Source: an uncultured Thiotrichaceae bacterium (GTDB lineage: Bacteria > Pseudomonadota > Gammaproteobacteria > Thiotrichales > Thiotrichaceae). Taken from it: a stretch of DNA of 64,000 nt. This document shows positions 36,081-44,847 of this stretch, one piece after another (the stretch's first letter is position 1; each line of letters opens with the position of its first letter). A program made the position numbers and the translations under genes. The notes under the pieces were generated by a model. The model ran no database searches. It was not told the origin of the DNA and saw nothing but the letters and a program-made list of their open reading frames with translations. The DNA is taken from contig CALAMO010000010.1 in NCBI GenBank assembly GCA_937925855.1, positions 124,001 to 188,000 on the forward strand. Reading direction: 5' to 3'.

Positions 36081-36150
36081 TGAGAATCACTTGCAAATAT
36101 AAATGAGAATGATTATCATAAATTCATTAACGAGAATCATTACCATTTAC
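36081..36150 (+). promoter_or_regulatory. Cluster of Fur-box-like elements before the iron transporter
   Basis: Three GAGAAT-containing elements occur at 36082, 36105 and 36132. The middle one (AAATGAGAATGATTATCAT, 36101-36119) is a near-consensus Fur box, and GAGAATCATTACCATTT at 36132-36148 is a second. They lie 18-90 bases before the first gene of an Fe(III) importer, so iron repression by Fur is the natural reading. Confidence 0.82.
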
Positions 36151-36167
36151 TCAGAGTGTTTTTAATC

Positions 36168-37190
36168 ATGTTCAATAAACTGTTAACGGGTCTGCTGTGT
36201 ACGGCTTTACTACTGCCTGCGGCGGCGACTGCGGACGAAGTTAATGTCTATTCCGCGCGTAAGGAAAAGCTGATTAAGCCGCTGCTAGACCAGTTCACTG
36301 CGGCCACCGGTATTAAGGTCAATCTGCTGACCGGTAAGGCCGATGCGCTGCTGAAAAAGCTAGAGTTAGAAGGTGAAAACACACCCGCCGACCTATTGAT
36401 TACGACCGATGCGGGACGCCTGCATCGGGCGCAGCAAGCCGGTGTGCTCCAGCCCGTGGATTCGGCCACGCTGATGGCGCATATTCCACTTAATATGCGT
36501 GATCCTGAACATTATTGGTTTGGACTGACTTATCGGGCGCGCCCTATTATGTATGTCAAGGCACGGGTCTCGCCGGATGAGCTGTCGACCTATGAGGCGC
36601 TGACTGATGAAACCTGGAAAGGGCGCATTTGTATTCGTTCGTCCAGCAATATTTACAATCAGTCGCTGGTGGCGTCCATGTTAGCCAGCCAGAGCGCGGA
36701 GCAAACCCAGGACTGGGCCAATGGTCTGGTGCAAAACTTCGCGCGTCCCCCCAAAGGCGGTGATCGAGACCAGATTAAAGCGGCGGCTGCCGGGCAGTGC
36801 GATATTGCGATTGCCAATAGCTATTACTACGCGGCGATGCTGGCCGGTAGCGATGAGGCACAGCGCGCCAGCGCTGAGAAGCTGGCGATTTTCTGGCCGA
36901 ATCAGGGCGCGGATGCGCGTGGGACGCACATTAATATCAGCGGTGCAGCGGTGACTAAGGCGGCTAAGCACAAAGACAATGCGATTAAGCTACTGGAATA
37001 CATGACGCAGGACGAGGCACAGCGCTGGTATTCTGATGTGAATGGCGAATATCCGGTCAAAGTTGGCGTAGCAGCGAATGAATTACTGCAAAGTTGGGGA
37101 GAATTTAAGGCGGATACGTTGAATTTATCGGAATTGGGCACACATAATGCAGAGGCCCTCAGGATAATGGATAAAGCCGGTTGGAGATAG
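36168..37190 (+). CDS. fbpA: Fe(III) ABC transporter substrate-binding protein
   Basis: This 340-residue periplasmic ferric-binding protein has a signal peptide (MFNKLLTGLLCTALLLPAAA), then DEVNVYSARKEKLIKPLLDQ, the usual opening of the FbpA/FutA family. Tyr residues in IANSYYYAAMLAG supply the iron-binding phenolates, and GTHINISGAAVTKAAKHKDN is also typical. An upstream GTG at 36156 would extend the signal peptide by four residues. It leads a three-gene operon with permease and ATPase behind Fur-like boxes. Confidence 0.94.
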   Translation: MFNKLLTGLLCTALLLPAAATADEVNVYSARKEKLIKPLLDQFTAATGIKVNLLTGKADALLKKLELEGENTPADLLITTDAGRLHRAQQAGVLQPVDSATLMAHIPLNMRDPEHYWFGLTYRARPIMYVKARVSPDELSTYEALTDETWKGRICIRSSSNIYNQSLVASMLASQSAEQTQDWANGLVQNFARPPKGGDRDQIKAAAAGQCDIAIANSYYYAAMLAGSDEAQRASAEKLAIFWPNQGADARGTHINISGAAVTKAAKHKDNAIKLLEYMTQDEAQRWYSDVNGEYPVKVGVAANELLQSWGEFKADTLNLSELGTHNAEALRIMDKAGWR

Positions 37191-37191
37191 T

Positions 37192-38907
37192 TTGGATATA
37201 GCCCGGACACAGCGTCCGTTAACCCCGCTCGGCACGGTCACTGCGGCCCAAGCGCGCACGAGCAAACGGACGCGGTATCTGTTCAGAGCCCTGCTAATCA
37301 GCATGGCTTTACTCGTTGCGCTCCCGGTTCTGGCGGTGTTTGCCTATGTGTTTGTGCCTGCGCCGGACGTTTGGCAGCATTTAGTCGATACCGTACTGGC
37401 AGATTATCTGGCTAATTCATTTTGGCTGTTAATTGGCGTCGGCTTTGGGGTGTTGTTGCTAGGCGTGCCGGTGGCGTGGCTTAACAGCATGTGCCGTTTT
37501 CCGGGGCAGCGTATCTTTGAGTGGGCGCTGCTGCTGCCGCTGGCAATGCCCGCTTATATTATCGCTTATACTTATACCGGCATGCTGGACTTCGCTGGGC
37601 CGGTGCAAACCTTTATTCGTGATGCCACGGGTTTAGGTTATGGTGAGTATTATTTCCCCGAAGTGCGCTCCTTGCCGGGGGCCATTGCGATGCTATCGCT
37701 GGTGTTATATCCCTATGTGTATTTATTGGCGCGTGCAGCGTTTCTGGAGCAGTCCGTCTGCGTGTTGGAGGTGAGCCGGACGCTGGGGTCGAGTGCTTGG
37801 CACAGCTTTTTCCACCTCGCGCTGCCGCTGGCGCGCCCGGCGATTATTACCGGGCTGTCGCTGGCGCTGATGGAGACGCTGGCGGATTTTGGTACGGTGC
37901 ACTACTTTGGGGTCGATACCTTTACCACCGGTATTTTCCGCACCTGGTTTGGTCTGGGCGATAGCGCAGCGGCGGCGCAGCTAGCGGCGCTCTTAATGAG
38001 CGTTGTGTTTATGCTGGTGCTGCTGGAGCGCTGGTCGCGGCATAAGGCGCGATACCATCATACCTCCGGCAAATACTCTGTGCTGCCGAAGCAGCAGCTG
38101 CGTGGCAAGTGGGGCGCGCTGGCGATCGTGGTGTGTACGCTGCCGATTGTGCTGGGGTTCCTGATTCCGGTCTTACAGCTGCTGTACTGGGCGTTCACCG
38201 TGGGGGAACAAAGCATTGACCAGGCGTTTTTGCGTCTAGTGGCTAATAGCCTGTTTTTAGCCGCGCTGGCGGCCGGTTTTGCGCTGCTGCTGGCGCTGCT
38301 GCTGGGCTACGGTAAACGCCTTGATACGCATCCGGTGGTGCGACTGTCGGCCCGCATTGCCGCGTTGGGCTACGCCATTCCGGGCACGGTGATTGCGATT
38401 GGCGTGCTGATTCCGTTTGTTTGGTTGGATACCCAGCTGAATAACCTGAGCAAAGCCGGGTTTGGCCTGTCGCTTGGGCTGCTGTTCAGTGGTTCTTTGT
38501 TTACCCTGCTGTTTGCCTACAACGTACGCTTTCTGGCGGTATCACTGCAAACGGTGGAAGCCGGGTTAGGGAAGGTTAAACCGACGATTGATGAGGCCGG
38601 ACGCTCGCTTGGGCTGAAGGCGTTTGGCGTGCTGCGCAGGCTGCATTTGCCGATGATGCAGGGCAGCTTACTAACGGCGCTGCTGCTGGTGTTTGTGGAT
38701 GTGTTAAAAGAGCTACCGGCGACGCTGGTGCTGCGGCCGTTTAACTTTAATACGCTGGCAGTGCGCGCCTATGAAATGGCGGCGGATGAACGTTTAGCCG
38801 ATGCTGGACTGCCCTCGCTAATGATTGTGCTAGTGGGGATTATCCCGGTGATTTTGTTATCGTATTCGATTGGCAGGGCGCGGGCCGGGAGTAAAGTGCA
38901 GGCATGA
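37192..38907 (+). CDS. fbpB: Fe(III) ABC transporter permease (fused two-domain)
   Basis: This 571-residue inner-membrane permease has about 12 helices in two homologous halves, each ending in a BPD/EAA loop: EVSRTLGSSAWHSFFHLALP in the first and EAGRSLGLKAFGVLRRLHLP in the second. This fused arrangement is standard for FbpB/SfuB. The start is a TTG one base after the fbpA stop, with GGAG inside the end of fbpA; no better start exists without losing N-terminal sequence. The stop overlaps the ATPase gene by ATGA. Confidence 0.93.
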   Translation: MDIARTQRPLTPLGTVTAAQARTSKRTRYLFRALLISMALLVALPVLAVFAYVFVPAPDVWQHLVDTVLADYLANSFWLLIGVGFGVLLLGVPVAWLNSMCRFPGQRIFEWALLLPLAMPAYIIAYTYTGMLDFAGPVQTFIRDATGLGYGEYYFPEVRSLPGAIAMLSLVLYPYVYLLARAAFLEQSVCVLEVSRTLGSSAWHSFFHLALPLARPAIITGLSLALMETLADFGTVHYFGVDTFTTGIFRTWFGLGDSAAAAQLAALLMSVVFMLVLLERWSRHKARYHHTSGKYSVLPKQQLRGKWGALAIVVCTLPIVLGFLIPVLQLLYWAFTVGEQSIDQAFLRLVANSLFLAALAAGFALLLALLLGYGKRLDTHPVVRLSARIAALGYAIPGTVIAIGVLIPFVWLDTQLNNLSKAGFGLSLGLLFSGSLFTLLFAYNVRFLAVSLQTVEAGLGKVKPTIDEAGRSLGLKAFGVLRRLHLPMMQGSLLTALLLVFVDVLKELPATLVLRPFNFNTLAVRAYEMAADERLADAGLPSLMIVLVGIIPVILLSYSIGRARAGSKVQA

Positions 38908-40004
38908 CGATACCGATAAATAAAGCCGCAAGTACCGAGTTACAGCTGTGTGATGTGAGCGTGAGCTACGATAAAACAGCGGCGGTTAAAGCCATCACAC
39001 TGCTGATTGAACACGGCCAGTTAGCCTGTTTGCTTGGCCCCAGCGGCTGCGGTAAAACAACGCTGCTGCGGGCCATTGCGGGCTTTGAAGCGCTGTCGTC
39101 CGGCACGATTCAGCTGGGCCAGGATATTATCAGCAATACACAGCACACGCTGGCCCCAGAGCGTCGCAATATTGGCATGGTGTTTCAAGATTTTGCGCTG
39201 TTTCCGCATTTGGATATTGCGGGTAATATTGCTTTCGGGATGCGCAAACAGGGCAGAAAACAACGCCGCCAGCGGGTCAGTGAGCTGCTGGAGCTGGTGA
39301 ATCTGGCGGGTTATGAGCGGCGTTATCCCCATGAGCTGTCCGGCGGACAGCAGCAGCGCATTGCTCTAGCCCGCGCGCTGGCCCCAAAGCCCAAACTGCT
39401 ATTGTTGGACGAGCCGTTCGCCAGCCAGGATATGGAGCTGCGGGAAATGCTGGCGCGCGAGGTGCGGCAGATTCTACAGCAGGAGGCCGTGACCGCAGTC
39501 CTGGTGACGCATGATCAGCATGAAGCCTTTGCCATGGCGGATGTGATTGGGGTCATGCGCCAAGGCCAAATTCAGCAGTGGGACACGGCTTATAACCTTT
39601 ATCATCAGCCGCTGAACCCGTTTGTGGCTGATTTTATTGGCGAAGGCAGCATGATTAATGGTGAGGTGCTGAACCCGCATACCGTGAGTACGGTGTTGGG
39701 TGAGGCCAGCGGCAATGTGCCGTTGGGCTGTCAGCCCGGTAGCCCGGTCTCAGTGCTGATTCGCCCGGATGATGTGGTATTAACACCAGAAGCGGCGGAG
39801 CCTGCCTTGGCGTCTACCGCACCGTTCAGTACCCAAGCGGTGATTAAGGCTAAGGTGTTTCGCGGCTCGCATTTTCTTTATCAGCTGCAGCTGGTCGATG
39901 GCACGCGCATTTCTGCGCTAGCGCCGAGTCATCAGGATTACTCGCTGGGGGTGACGGTGAGTTTTACCTTGGATATGCGCCATTTAGTGATTTTGCAGCG
40001 TTAA
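38904..40004 (+). CDS. fbpC: Fe(III) ABC transporter ATP-binding protein
   Basis: This 366-residue ABC ATPase of the FbpC type has Walker A GPSGCGKTTLLRAI, Q-loop MVFQDFALFPHLDI, signature LSGGQQQRIALARAL, Walker B LLLLDEPFASQD (a slightly unusual D-loop in place of SALD), the switch His in VLVTHDQHEAFAMAD, and a C-terminal TOBE-like regulatory domain. It powers import of periplasmic iron through the preceding permease. Confidence 0.94.
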   Translation: MTIPINKAASTELQLCDVSVSYDKTAAVKAITLLIEHGQLACLLGPSGCGKTTLLRAIAGFEALSSGTIQLGQDIISNTQHTLAPERRNIGMVFQDFALFPHLDIAGNIAFGMRKQGRKQRRQRVSELLELVNLAGYERRYPHELSGGQQQRIALARALAPKPKLLLLDEPFASQDMELREMLAREVRQILQQEAVTAVLVTHDQHEAFAMADVIGVMRQGQIQQWDTAYNLYHQPLNPFVADFIGEGSMINGEVLNPHTVSTVLGEASGNVPLGCQPGSPVSVLIRPDDVVLTPEAAEPALASTAPFSTQAVIKAKVFRGSHFLYQLQLVDGTRISALAPSHQDYSLGVTVSFTLDMRHLVILQR

Positions 40005-40011
40005 GCGGCGC

Positions 40012-40039
40012 AAAAAAATGCCCGATTAAATAATCGGGC
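40012..40039 (-). terminator. Rho-independent terminator, best for the minus-strand reductase gene
   Basis: An 8-bp perfect stem (GCCCGATT at 40020-40027 with AATCGGGC at 40032-40039) and 4-base loop lie beside seven A residues at 40012-40018, which read as a T7 tract on the minus strand. It therefore ends transcripts of the aldo/keto reductase gene. The hairpin lies 15 bases after the fbpC stop and may also protect that mRNA. Confidence 0.82.
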
Positions 40040-40146
40040 GAAGTCGCTAGTAAGCGTTACCAGCTGTTTGAATCAATGTTGTTCAATAATAAGACAGATT
40101 ATAATTTAGGCAATTTCTGTCTGATAAGCGGTCTAATCGTGCGCCA

Positions 40147-41184
40147 CTAAAACGGCATGGGGTGTGCCCGATTGATGTCATCAATGCGCGCCAGCACTTC
40201 CTGGCTGAGCACCATATCCTGCGCGCCCAGTGCGACCTCCAGCTGTGGCATCTGGGTGGCGCCAAAAATGACCGATCCCATAAATGGACGCTGCATCGCC
40301 CAGGCCAGCGCCATCTGTGCCGGATCGAGCTCATGCTGCTGCGCCAGCGCTAAATAAGCCGCAATCGCAGGCCAAACCCGTTCAGTCGTCCGACCATGTA
40401 GGCCCCCAGGCAGCGTCATGCGCGAGCCGGCGGGGACTGCGCCGTGCTGATATTTTCCGCTGAGCAGACCGCAGGCCAGCGGTGAATACGCCAGCAGGCC
40501 CACCGCTTCGTTCACACACAGTTCGCCCAGGTCGGTATCAAACAGGCGACACAGCAGGGAGTATTCATTCTGGATGCTAATCGGTGCGGTTTGTGCGCTG
40601 CTGTGCTCAATCCATTTTGCCATGCCCCAGGCGGATTCGTTCGACAGGCCCCAGTGGCGAATTTTACCGGCCTGCACGAGCTGATCGAGCTGGGCGCTGA
40701 CCTCAGCAAAATGCGCATCAGTGTCCTGGGCCTGATGCTTCGGTGCGCGGTAATTCCAATACCTGCGGAAATGATAGGAACCCCGGTTGGGCCAATGCAG
40801 CTGGTACAGGTCAATATAATCGGTGTTCAGGCGGCGCAGCGAGGCTTCGAGCGCCTGTGTGAGGCTGGCTGGGGTGATGCGGCCACCGTCGCGCACAAAA
40901 GAGAGGCCTTCACCGGTCATCTTGGTCGCGAGGATCAGTTTATCGCGCTGGCCGTATTGTTTGATCCAGCTGCCAATGGTAGCTTCGCTATCGCCAATGG
41001 TTTCTGCGGTCACCGGACTGACAGGATACATTTCAGCGGTATCAATAAAGTTTAGGCCGTTGGCGAGGGCCATGCTGATTTGTTCTCGGCCTTGTGCCGG
41101 GGTGTTTTGTGAGCCCCAGGTCATAGAGCCGAGACAGAGCAGGGGGACGGTAAGGGCGTTGTTGCCGAGCGTTTTGTATTGCAT
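40147..41184 (-). CDS. Aldo/keto reductase, Tas family
   Basis: This 345-residue NADPH-dependent oxidoreductase has a TIM barrel closest to E. coli Tas in look: LCLGSMTWGSQNT, then DTAEMYPVSPVTAETIGDSE with catalytic Asp and Tyr, KLILATKM with the Lys, and DYIDLYQLHWPNRG with the His. The C-terminal GSVIFGATQMPQLEVAL contacts NADP phosphate. The physiological substrate of Tas is uncertain. The gene is single, transcribed leftward, and ends at a strong terminator. Confidence 0.9.
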   Translation of the reverse strand: MQYKTLGNNALTVPLLCLGSMTWGSQNTPAQGREQISMALANGLNFIDTAEMYPVSPVTAETIGDSEATIGSWIKQYGQRDKLILATKMTGEGLSFVRDGGRITPASLTQALEASLRRLNTDYIDLYQLHWPNRGSYHFRRYWNYRAPKHQAQDTDAHFAEVSAQLDQLVQAGKIRHWGLSNESAWGMAKWIEHSSAQTAPISIQNEYSLLCRLFDTDLGELCVNEAVGLLAYSPLACGLLSGKYQHGAVPAGSRMTLPGGLHGRTTERVWPAIAAYLALAQQHELDPAQMALAWAMQRPFMGSVIFGATQMPQLEVALGAQDMVLSQEVLARIDDINRAHPMPF

Positions 41185-41307
41185 GAGAGGATTCCGTTGG
41201 GTGGTTATGCCATCGTTGCGGTATTTTATACGTGCCGTGAAGCGGCAAACAACGCCGCAGGCAGTAATTTTTACACGATAACTTTAACACTATAGAGGAC
41301 GCTATCC

Positions 41308-41748
41308 GTGAAAAAACGCCCCGCTGAGCAAGAACCGTTTATGCCGCCGCCTGATTTTGGGCATTCACTCACCGGTATGAGTTTGAATCTGCTGGTGACT
41401 GATATGGCGCGGGCCTGCCGCTTTGCCCGCGAGGTGCTGGCGGCGGAGCTGCGCTACGCCGACCCGGATATTGCGATTGTAGTGAAAAATGGCATGCAGT
41501 GGATGCTGCATGCTGATCATACTTATGACAAACACCCCTTATTACCGAGGACACAGGCGGTGAGCCTGCGCGGGGCCGGGCTGGAAATTCGCGTGCACCG
41601 CGCAGATCCCGATAAAACGGCGCTGCTGGCACAGGCGGCGGGCTTTCACATTCTGGACGGGCCGCGTGATCAGCCGGATCATGGCCTGCGCGAAGTGCAT
41701 ATTATTGACCAGGACGGTTATGTCTGGGTGATTGATTGCCCCCTATAG
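41308..41748 (+). CDS. VOC (glyoxalase/bleomycin-resistance) fold protein
   Basis: This 146-residue protein has a single vicinal-oxygen-chelate domain, with MSLNLLVTDMARACRFAREV at the start, a paired half around GLEIRVHRADPDKTALLAQA, and VHIIDQDGYVWVIDCPL, the usual end. Candidate metal ligands are His in MLHADH and Glu in GAGLEIRV. The substrate is unknown. The start is GTG with GAGGA 8 bases upstream. It is divergent from the Tas-like gene. Confidence 0.75.
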   Translation: MKKRPAEQEPFMPPPDFGHSLTGMSLNLLVTDMARACRFAREVLAAELRYADPDIAIVVKNGMQWMLHADHTYDKHPLLPRTQAVSLRGAGLEIRVHRADPDKTALLAQAAGFHILDGPRDQPDHGLREVHIIDQDGYVWVIDCPL

Positions 41749-41891
41749 CGGTGGTTGGTGGCTGAGAGCAGGTGTGAAGGCTGTTTAATTTGAAAATATT
41801 TAAATTATAATTTTAAAAAGTTGAAATTGTTTTTATTGCAGTGGCGTCCCACAATGAGCCGTATTAATCATACTGCACAAGAGTGAATACT

Positions 41892-42788
41892 ATGAACGCC
41901 CCGACCCCGCTCCATGCCGCTAGCCACAAGCCTCAAAATCACCCGTTGCCGTTTTCCTTTGAATTTTTTCCGGCCCGTAATGAACTGATGGCGCATAACC
42001 TATGGCGCACGGTTGGCCAGTTAGAACTGTTGAATCCGGCGTTCTTTTCCATGACCTATGGTGCCTTAAACAGTGCGCGGGAGCAGAGTATTAGCGCCGT
42101 TGCCACGCTGTGCCAGCAACAGTCAGTGCCGGTGGCGGCCCATCTGACGAGTGCGGGTCATACCCGTGCAGATATGCTGGCAACCGCCCAAGATTTTCAT
42201 GCCGCAGGCGTGCGTCATATCGTAGCGCTGCGCGGGGATGCTGAGGGTGTGCCCGGTGCGATTACTGATGTGGCCGAGATGGTCACGGCGCTGCGGCAGG
42301 TTGCTGATTTTGAGATTAGCGTGGCGGCCTATCCTGAGGTGCATCCACAGGCAGCGAGTGCCGCCGCCGATTTAGCGCACCTCAAGCGCAAGCTGGATGC
42401 CGGAGCTAGTCGCGCGTTGACGCAATACTTTTTTGAGGCGGATGTGTTTTTGCGGTTCCGTGATAACGCGGTGCAGGCTGGCATTGAGCACGCCATCGTG
42501 CCGGGTATTTTGCCGGTTAATAATCTGGAGAAAGTCGAAGCCTTCAGCGCGCGCTGTGGGGCGCAGGTACCGGCGGCATTTAAGCAGCACTTTGTTGGCA
42601 CCGAGTCCGGGAGCCTGGAGCAGCAAAAAATAGGCATTGCACACGCGCTGGAACTGTGTGAAACCCTGCGGCGGGAGGGCGTGGAGGCCATGCATTTTTA
42701 TACGCTCAACCTGCCGAATATGAGTTTTGAGGTGGCACGGCATTTAGGCGCTGGCGTGGACGATGCAAGGCTACAGCAGGCGGCATAA
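41892..42788 (+). CDS. metF: Methylenetetrahydrofolate reductase
   Basis: This 298-residue flavin-dependent TIM-barrel enzyme makes 5-methyltetrahydrofolate for methionine synthesis. PFSFEFFPARNELMAHNLW opens the fold with the catalytic Glu in FEFFP. PAFFSMTYGAL, VAAHLTSAGHTRADML, HIVALRGDAEG, ITQYFF-type sequence (ALTQYFFEADVFLRF) and FYTLNLPN follow in the family order. I chose ATG 41892 over GTG 41883. No MetJ-like operator or SAM riboswitch was seen upstream. Confidence 0.93.
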   Translation: MNAPTPLHAASHKPQNHPLPFSFEFFPARNELMAHNLWRTVGQLELLNPAFFSMTYGALNSAREQSISAVATLCQQQSVPVAAHLTSAGHTRADMLATAQDFHAAGVRHIVALRGDAEGVPGAITDVAEMVTALRQVADFEISVAAYPEVHPQAASAAADLAHLKRKLDAGASRALTQYFFEADVFLRFRDNAVQAGIEHAIVPGILPVNNLEKVEAFSARCGAQVPAAFKQHFVGTESGSLEQQKIGIAHALELCETLRREGVEAMHFYTLNLPNMSFEVARHLGAGVDDARLQQAA

Positions 42789-42835
42789 TGCGCTAAAATA
42801 ACAGCCATACCCCGAGCGAAAGCAGGATGGATGTT

Positions 42836-43780
42836 ATGGCTGTTAACCCTATCAGTGATTATAGCGAGCTGATTGATGATGAAATTAGGGCGTTTATCGA
42901 GCAGACTAACGCCCATTATCCGCCGGACGCGGTGCGGTTGTCGATCGCGGCCCAGCGCGCGGTCTACGATCAAATGTGTGCCGCCTTTCGGCGTGATTAT
43001 CCCACCGGCGTGTCCGCTCAAGACAGCGTGCTGACCGGCCCGCATGCGGTGCCCATGCGTACTTATACCCCCGCTACGCCCAGCGCCAAAGCCCATATTC
43101 TCTACTACCACGGCGGTGGTTTTGTGGTCGGCGGTTTGGATAGCCATGACGAGGTGTGTGCCGACCTGTGCGCCCGCACCGGTTTAAGCCTAAGCGCGGT
43201 GGATTATCGGCTGGCACCGGAACATACCCATCCCGCTGCTTTTGAGGACGCGCTGGCGGCCTACCAGCATTGGCAACAGGCCAGTGACGCGCCGCTGATT
43301 CTGGCGGGGGACAGTGCCGGGGCGACGCTGGCGGCTGCGGTGGCACACGCCGTGCGTGGCCAGACGCCTTATCCGCTGGGGCAGGTGTTGATTTATCCGG
43401 CTTTAGGCGGTGATAACACGCGGGGCTCTTACGTGACGCATGCGGCCGCGCCGCTGTTAAGCACACAAGACGTCGCGTTTTACCAGGCAACTGTGGCGGG
43501 CGGCGCGGCTACCGCCCAAGATCCACGCATTAATCCACTGGCGGATAGCGATTTCTCTGGCCTGCCGCCGACAACAATTATAACGGCGCAGTGTGATCCG
43601 CTGTCGGATGATGGGCGCGATTACCGGGATGGCCTGTTGGCGGCGGGTGTGGCGGCTGAATGGGTCAATGAAGCGGGCTTGGTGCATGGCTACCTGCGCG
43701 CACGCCACAGTTCGGCGCGTGCTGCCGCCAGCTTTGAGCGCATTGTGGCGGCGCTTAAACGTTACGCGAACGGCGCTTAA
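42836..43780 (+). CDS. Alpha/beta hydrolase, HSL (type IV esterase) family
   Basis: This ~314-residue esterase has the oxyanion-hole motif HGGGFVVGGLDSHD, the nucleophile Ser in ILAGDSAGATLAAAV, Asp in TAQCDPLSDDGRDY, and His in GLVHGYL, which together form the catalytic triad of hormone-sensitive-lipase-like esterases. SAVDYRLAPEHTHPAAFEDA is also diagnostic. No signal peptide is present, so it is cytoplasmic. An ATG at 42827 is also possible, but an AGGATGG site favours 42836. It lies 47 bases after metF. Confidence 0.9.
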   Translation: MAVNPISDYSELIDDEIRAFIEQTNAHYPPDAVRLSIAAQRAVYDQMCAAFRRDYPTGVSAQDSVLTGPHAVPMRTYTPATPSAKAHILYYHGGGFVVGGLDSHDEVCADLCARTGLSLSAVDYRLAPEHTHPAAFEDALAAYQHWQQASDAPLILAGDSAGATLAAAVAHAVRGQTPYPLGQVLIYPALGGDNTRGSYVTHAAAPLLSTQDVAFYQATVAGGAATAQDPRINPLADSDFSGLPPTTIITAQCDPLSDDGRDYRDGLLAAGVAAEWVNEAGLVHGYLRARHSSARAAASFERIVAALKRYANGA

Positions 43781-43984
43781 ATTCCTTTTTTTCCTACGTT
43801 TAGTTTACCGCTATTGATGGCCTATTTCCGCCTTGCGCGCCTGGGATTTCTGCTGTGCGCGGCTCAGGTAAATATTTCTTAACACGCTCGTGATTTTTTG
43901 TCGCTTGTTGGGTTTTTGTGGACTGTTTATTATCGACCCCATCAAATGATTAAGCGCGTACCGAAACGCGAATGAGAGCAGAAA

Positions 43985-44155
43985 ATGATTGTTAATAGCT
44001 TTGTAAAAGCAGCCGCGGCCTACCGCACTTACGTTGAGCGCGTCGAAGGTTTGCGCCGCTTGCGCCAGTTGAGTCCGCGTGAATTAGCGGATATTGGCGT
44101 TGAGCCTTTTGAACTAGAAGCCAGTGTACTGCACTGCATGCGCAAGCGTAAATAG
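43985..44155 (+). CDS. DUF1127 family small protein (56 residues)
   Basis: This short reading frame encodes a DUF1127-type protein: an amphipathic basic helix followed by LRRLRQLSPRELADIGVEP, the family's signature (LxxLSDRELxDIGL in most members). DUF1127 proteins such as YjiS-type and alphaproteobacterial examples are small, basic and often linked to RNA metabolism, phosphate or stress responses. A second family member follows 80 bases downstream, and a strong terminator closes the pair. Upstream, GAGAGCAGAAA gives a modest ribosome site. Confidence 0.82.
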   Translation: MIVNSFVKAAAAYRTYVERVEGLRRLRQLSPRELADIGVEPFELEASVLHCMRKRK

Positions 44156-44235
44156 ACAACGGTGGCACAGCAGTAGGGCACTGCATGCCTAATATTTTTT
44201 GAAAGATGTCACTAAGTAAATATGAGGGTAACGTA

Positions 44236-44529
44236 ATGATTATTTTACATCGAATTGGATCATGGGTGACTGAGTTTGCTGACTACTATGCAAAAGCGAA
44301 TACAGTCGCTGCGCTGAGTCAGCTAAGCGATCGCCAGCTACAGGACATTGGTATTTCGCGTGGCCAGCTTAATGTGGGCGTGGAAGAACTATGGGCTGAT
44401 CAGCAACAAACTAAAACAGCAACCGCCAAGACCCAGCACAAGCCTGCGGCTGTTAAGCAAGACAGCAGCTTGAGTGATTACCTGGCGTCTTTATATAGCA
44501 CACGGAACCGTCCGGGCTATATGGTATAA
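44236..44529 (+). CDS. DUF1127 family protein (97 residues)
   Basis: The N-terminal half carries the DUF1127 motif (ALSQLSDRQLQDIGISRGQL) after a helix with two aromatic residues (FADYYAKANTVAA). An additional ~45-residue polar tail rich in Gln, Lys and Thr ends in YLASLYSTRNRPGYMV. GAGGGT lies 6 bases before ATG 44236; a longer frame from 44206 would lie before that site. It forms a tandem pair with the 56-residue homologue upstream. Confidence 0.8.
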   Translation: MIILHRIGSWVTEFADYYAKANTVAALSQLSDRQLQDIGISRGQLNVGVEELWADQQQTKTATAKTQHKPAAVKQDSSLSDYLASLYSTRNRPGYMV

Positions 44530-44577
44530 ATGAGACGACGACTCCACTCCATTAATGTTAATGCATTAATGACTTGC

Positions 44578-44615
44578 CAGGAGAGGCACTCCTCCTCCCG
44601 CCTCTCCTGCTTTTT
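44578..44615 (+). terminator. Rho-independent terminator of the DUF1127 pair
   Basis: A 10-bp perfect GC-rich stem (CAGGAGAGGC at 44578-44587 with GCCTCTCCTG at 44600-44609) and 12-base loop are followed by C and T5. It lies 48 bases after the second DUF1127 stop. The following ~190 bases up to the PadR operator hold no gene that I can see. Confidence 0.92.
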
Positions 44616-44803
44616 CCTCTCTCTTTGCTAGCCTGTTAATTCCCCACCGTTTTCCCTAATCAAATTTCTCCTACTCTATTGCTGTCGACTTTAATTTCGT
44701 TTGGCTTAGCGCTGCGCATAATGATTCCGTTTTAAAGCTGCCGTTCTGCCGCTGCGTTGTGGGCTGATTGATGCGTTTGGTGTGCGCTAATGGATGATTT
44801 TAA

Positions 44804-44843
44804 AAAATACTTTGCAATGCAAGGTATTTTGTTTTTTTATAAT
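44804..44843 (+). promoter_or_regulatory. PadR-type operator palindrome and -10 box
   Basis: A near-perfect palindrome covers 44804-44830: arms of 13 bases with one mismatch around a single central base, core ATACTTTGCAATGCAAGGTAT. TATAAT follows at 44838-44843. The ATG of the PadR gene is only 5 bases further, so the transcript would begin at or near the start codon. Autorepression by the encoded PadR protein is the simplest reading. Confidence 0.68.
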
Positions 44844-44847
44844 CGCT

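Noticed and set aside
41749-41891. SAM riboswitch or MetJ operator before metF
   Set aside because: No MET-box pattern and no extended pairing were found in this AT-rich gap.
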